From positions 1 through 24,492 of the forward strand of contig JAFVHC010000276.1 in NCBI GenBank assembly GCA_017474705.1: a stretch of 24,492 nt of DNA, given 5' to 3'. The DNA comes from Bacillota bacterium (lineage in GTDB: Bacteria; Bacillota; Clostridia; Lachnospirales; Bianqueaceae). A program made the position numbers and the translations under genes. Of the stretch, positions 21,552 to 24,492 are shown in pieces. The notes under the pieces were generated by a model. It saw only the letters and a list, made by a program, of their open reading frames with translations. It was not told the DNA's origin and did no database searches. The stretch's first letter is position 1. Every line of letters begins with the position of its first letter.

Positions 21552-22440
21552 TTAATAGTTTTGAAGTATGCTATGCATGAATTGAGGGCAGGCGACTTCG
21601 GGATCGGCGATCTGTGGATGCCACTGCTTCTCCCACTCAAAACATACATACCCTTGATAATCGTTTTCCTTGAGGATGCTGACCGCCGTCTGAAGATCCA
21701 TCTGTCCCTCGCCCACAAGGCATGGTGTGAAGCCCCAGGGCGTCAGATCCTTGGCATCTTTCATGTGCACATAATGGATCTTGTCCTTGACCGCCGCGTA
21801 GGTTTCCCGCAGGTCCAGGCCGTAGCGGAATGGATGCAGACAGTCCCAAAGTATGCCTATATTATCGCTGCCGCACCCATCGATCAAACGGCGCACCACC
21901 TTGCCGCTGCAGAAATCATCGTGCGTTTCCATGAGCGGCATGACGCCATAGCGCAGACCGATCTCACCGATCTTCCCCAAACAGTCCATCAAACCCGCGT
22001 CACACATTTCCCGGGTCAGGCCGCGGGTCTTCTCCGGCGGCAGCTGGGCACGATAAGCTTCGATGAAGGGTTCGCTTTTCGGCTTGTCTGTGAAATTGAC
22101 GGGATAAGGCCCGCCGAACACCCGGATGTAAGGGCACTCAAGCGCAGCGGCGATCTTCATATAATCCTCGGCCAACTGCATCTGCTCTTTCAGATTCTCC
22201 GGGGCCCGGATAGGCAAAGCGGGCACTGCTGGATACGCACGTGATCTCGATGCCGGCGGACTGAAACTTCCGCCGCACCGCGTCCAGATTCTCCAGCTTG
22301 AATTCCCCAAGCGTCCTCAGGTCCTCGGTGTTCTTGTAGATCCGTATCTCGACGCCGGTATAGCCGACCTGCCGTACCAGATCGATGATCTGATCAAAAG
22401 AATGCTGCGGGCACCCCAAAGTGCTGAAACTGAATTTCAT
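21552..22440 (-). pseudogene. Sugar phosphate isomerase/epimerase (AP endonuclease 2-like TIM barrel), split by a one-base frameshift
   Basis: Joined, the two frames give a typical protein of about 295 residues. The first frame from ATG 22440 starts MKFSFSTLGCPQHSFDQIIDLVRQVGYTGVEIR and runs to VSSSARFAYPG; the second continues with APENLKEQMQLAEDYMKIAAALECPYIRVFGG to stop 21552. The switch lies at CCGGGGCCCGG (22199-22209, plus strand), where one extra base in the G or C run explains it. The metal-site residues of the family are present in the second part: Glu in PLMETHDD, Asp and His in LWDCLHPF, His in YVHMKDAKD, Glu in CFEWEKQ. It would act on a sugar freed by the neighbouring glycosidases. 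It may be real decay or a sequencing error. Confidence 0.82.
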
Positions 22441-22455
22441 AAGGCGCTCTCATCC

Positions 22456-24492
22456 TTATTTACAATCGAGGTTTTCTCTCTGCGACATGAGAGGCACGTA
22501 GGTATATCTGTCGGAACGGGCTTCCGTGTGTGTCGGGAAATGCAGTCTTGCCAAACGCAGCGCTGCCTCATCCCCCTGGTCCGGGCTCAGAACGAAGCAG
22601 AAGCGGAAATCATGCGGCTTCAGTTCATATTGCGGTTCCGGGTCCGGTCCGCACGAGGCGGAACCCAAGCCCCGCTGACGGTAATCCACATAGAGGTAGT
22701 TGTAAGGCGCTTCTTCCAGCTCGTTCATGTGGCGGGCTTTGTCCAAATCAGCAAGCGTGAAATCCTGCAGAGAGAAGGCAAAACCTCCGCCGCCGCACTG
22801 ACTGACCGCAAGACCTCTTCCTTCTTCCGCAAGGATGCGGGCAAACACTGTATTCTCGTGACTGCCGGTCTCCTGCGGTACGTCGAAGCGGAAGTTCAGG
22901 TCCTGGATACCCGCCTCATAATGGCCCATCGGTGCCGCCAGTTGCATATCCGGATAATTCTGCTTCGGCCCGCGGCCGTACCATACAGCTTTGTCAAACG
23001 CTTTGTCAAGCGCCAAGCGCACGCCGATGCGCGGCAATGCCTGAGGCATCTGGCCATACGGCCAGCCGTTGACCTCGACCTGGATCACACCGCCTTCATA
23101 GATACGGTAGTTCAGCTCGATATCATAGCCGACGTAGATTGCGTACGGGCAGACACGGCCTTTCGCACTGACCAGTAAATGATCATCCTTCGGGTCCACC
23201 ACCATGCTCTGCATGCGGAATTCGAACTGTGACAGCTGCGCCGTCTTCCAGTTTCTGCCATGGCGGCTGAACCAGTCGGAGGACTTGTTCAGATCCGTGA
23301 TGCCGTCGTTGTCGGTCTGCGCACGATCGAAGCACAACTCCATGGGCTGATCGATAAGCGCTTTCCCGTCGATGGACAGCCACTGCAGCAGACCATTATG
23401 GAAGGTGATCAGCGTGCGCTCGCCTTCCAGCGTCAGCGTCCGACCGGATGTCAGGACTTCCAGCTTTTCTTTCTTGAAGGAAGGCTTTTTCTCCGAAGCC
23501 TTCGCCAGGCAGATCTGCCGGGATTCCACGACCTTATCGCCTTCCAGGATATCCAGATCCAGATACCAGGCTGCTCCATCATTCAAGCCCGTACGGTCGA
23601 ATGGCACCTTGACCGTCCCCTGCGCGTGCGGCGCGATGGCCGGCAGTGTAAAGGCTCCGCTCTGCGCCGGAGTATATTCACGTACCAATTCCCATGACAA
23701 GGTATAATGGTCGAGGGATGTGAAATCCATCGTGTTCTGGATATGCAGCTCTCCCGCAGCGTTCCAGGCATCCACGTCCGGCTTAAGGTCCTCGATGGTC
23801 ATCGGATCGCTCAACGTGTTCAGCAGCAGGACCGGTCCGACCGCTTCCTTCAGTTCATCCAGTGCCGGCTTCGGCGTACCGTCCGACCGCAGGATGCCGT
23901 CGATGGAGAAGTTGGACCAGTGGTAGGGATCCTCGAAATCCCCGCCGAAAAGATAGTATCTGCGGCCTTTCTCATCGGTCTTCTCAAAGCCGTGGCTCTT
24001 GAACTCCCAGATGAAACCGCCGATATAAGGTTCATGGGTGAAGATATATTCCCAATATTGCTGCAGATAACCGGGACCGTTGCCCATGCAGTGCGCGAAT
24101 TCCACCAGCAGGACCGGCAGTCCCTTCTCATCGAAGCGGGCGAGCCGCTTCATGGGCATGTAGCCCTCTTTGCGGAAGTGCGTGTACTCCGGCGTATCCG
24201 AACCGTCCTGCGCCTGGTTGATCTCATGATTAGGATCATAAGCCCAGATGTAATCCGCGCATTCCTTCAGATTCGGGCCGCGTCCGCACTCGTTGCCGAT
24301 GGACCACATGAAGATGCAGGTCTCATTCTTGTTGCTTTTCAGCATCCGGTCGACCCGGTCGATGTAGGCCGGCTTCCACAGCGGATCCTTGGACATATAG
24401 CCCTGGTCCCCCGTTTCGCCGCAGCCATGGGTCTCCAGATCTGCCTCGTCCATAACGTAGAGGCCGATCTTGGAAGCGTATTCATAGAATGC
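22456..24492 (-). CDS. GH2 beta-galactosidase (LacZ-type), N-terminus beyond the window
   Basis: Partial gene, open to the right edge. The 678 residues seen cover the LacZ barrel from strand 3-4 to the C-terminus. VMDEADLETHG matches the conserved DEANIETHG of LacZ. The acid/base Glu lies in WSIGNECGRG and the nucleophile Glu in LLVEFAHCMGN, both intact. Residues IWEFKSHGF follow where LacZ has its tryptophan site. The C-terminal domain, the Bgal small chain type, starts near TLEGERTLITFHNGLL and includes TDNDG, FSRHGRNW and WYGRGPKQNYPD. Judged from LacZ, about 400 N-terminal residues are missing. It would hydrolyse beta-galactosides or similar, in the cytoplasm since the visible part has no anchor. 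It leads the minus-strand operon here, with the isomerase 15 bases on. Confidence 0.93.
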   Translation of the reverse strand, partial: AFYEYASKIGLYVMDEADLETHGCGETGDQGYMSKDPLWKPAYIDRVDRMLKSNKNETCIFMWSIGNECGRGPNLKECADYIWAYDPNHEINQAQDGSDTPEYTHFRKEGYMPMKRLARFDEKGLPVLLVEFAHCMGNGPGYLQQYWEYIFTHEPYIGGFIWEFKSHGFEKTDEKGRRYYLFGGDFEDPYHWSNFSIDGILRSDGTPKPALDELKEAVGPVLLLNTLSDPMTIEDLKPDVDAWNAAGELHIQNTMDFTSLDHYTLSWELVREYTPAQSGAFTLPAIAPHAQGTVKVPFDRTGLNDGAAWYLDLDILEGDKVVESRQICLAKASEKKPSFKKEKLEVLTSGRTLTLEGERTLITFHNGLLQWLSIDGKALIDQPMELCFDRAQTDNDGITDLNKSSDWFSRHGRNWKTAQLSQFEFRMQSMVVDPKDDHLLVSAKGRVCPYAIYVGYDIELNYRIYEGGVIQVEVNGWPYGQMPQALPRIGVRLALDKAFDKAVWYGRGPKQNYPDMQLAAPMGHYEAGIQDLNFRFDVPQETGSHENTVFARILAEEGRGLAVSQCGGGGFAFSLQDFTLADLDKARHMNELEEAPYNYLYVDYRQRGLGSASCGPDPEPQYELKPHDFRFCFVLSPDQGDEAALRLARLHFPTHTEARSDRYTYVPLMSQRENLDCK

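Overview
The window looks like a chromosomal segment of a moderately GC-rich Bacillota (Clostridia or Erysipelotrichia). The reasons are strong AGGAGG-type ribosome binding sites, TTGACA/TATAAT promoters, DUF3793 next to a short flavodoxin, a BmrCD/TM287-288-like heterodimeric exporter, and Firmicutes-style MATE and FtsX/LolD-type transporters. There are no rRNA or tRNA genes, no insertion sequences and no phage genes. The lineage is inferred from gene content only.

Layout. (1) 1-5530: a fused tandem GNAT acetyltransferase and a tiny lipoprotein converge on an O6-methylguanine methyltransferase / P1-family peptidase operon. Then come a DUF362 gene, an unassigned structured small RNA with its own promoter and terminator (minus strand, about 4181-4000), and an aldo/keto reductase with two 4Fe-4S motifs. 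(2) 5536-9053: an ABC ATPase plus a large FtsX-type permease, under a strong promoter carrying a palindromic operator. (3) 9111-11683: on the minus strand, an AlkZ-related/EVE fusion, a metallo-beta-lactamase-fold hydrolase and a Nif11-like double-glycine precursor with a Cys-rich C-terminus. The AlkZ-EVE gene is divergent from a YgjP-type metallopeptidase. (4) 12285-13474: DUF3793 and flavodoxin, controlled by two copies of the operator seen in front of the ABC transporter. (5) 13476-14986: a MATE efflux pump. (6) 14994-15399: a non-coding array of 16 alternately inverted ACGT-core elements with a 52-53 bp period, lying between two terminators. (7) 15437-24492: a minus-strand operon of a LacZ-type GH2 enzyme (cut by the window edge), a sugar-phosphate isomerase/epimerase-like gene (frameshifted), a GHL6/GH42-like glycosidase, a two-subunit ABC exporter (first subunit frameshifted) and a DUF4342 protein.

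How the parts fit. The shared operator GTTAGT-N4-ACTAAC ties the ABC transporter to DUF3793-flavodoxin. This suggests one metal-responsive (DtxR/IdeR-like) regulon. The last operon is a glycoside-degradation locus with an exporter attached.

The most novel-looking items are the ACGT-dyad array, the small RNA with a tandem G-A rod, the shared operator, and the lone Nif11-like precursor beside the AlkZ-EVE and MBL genes. Two single-base frameshifts in the last operon may be real decay or sequencing error.
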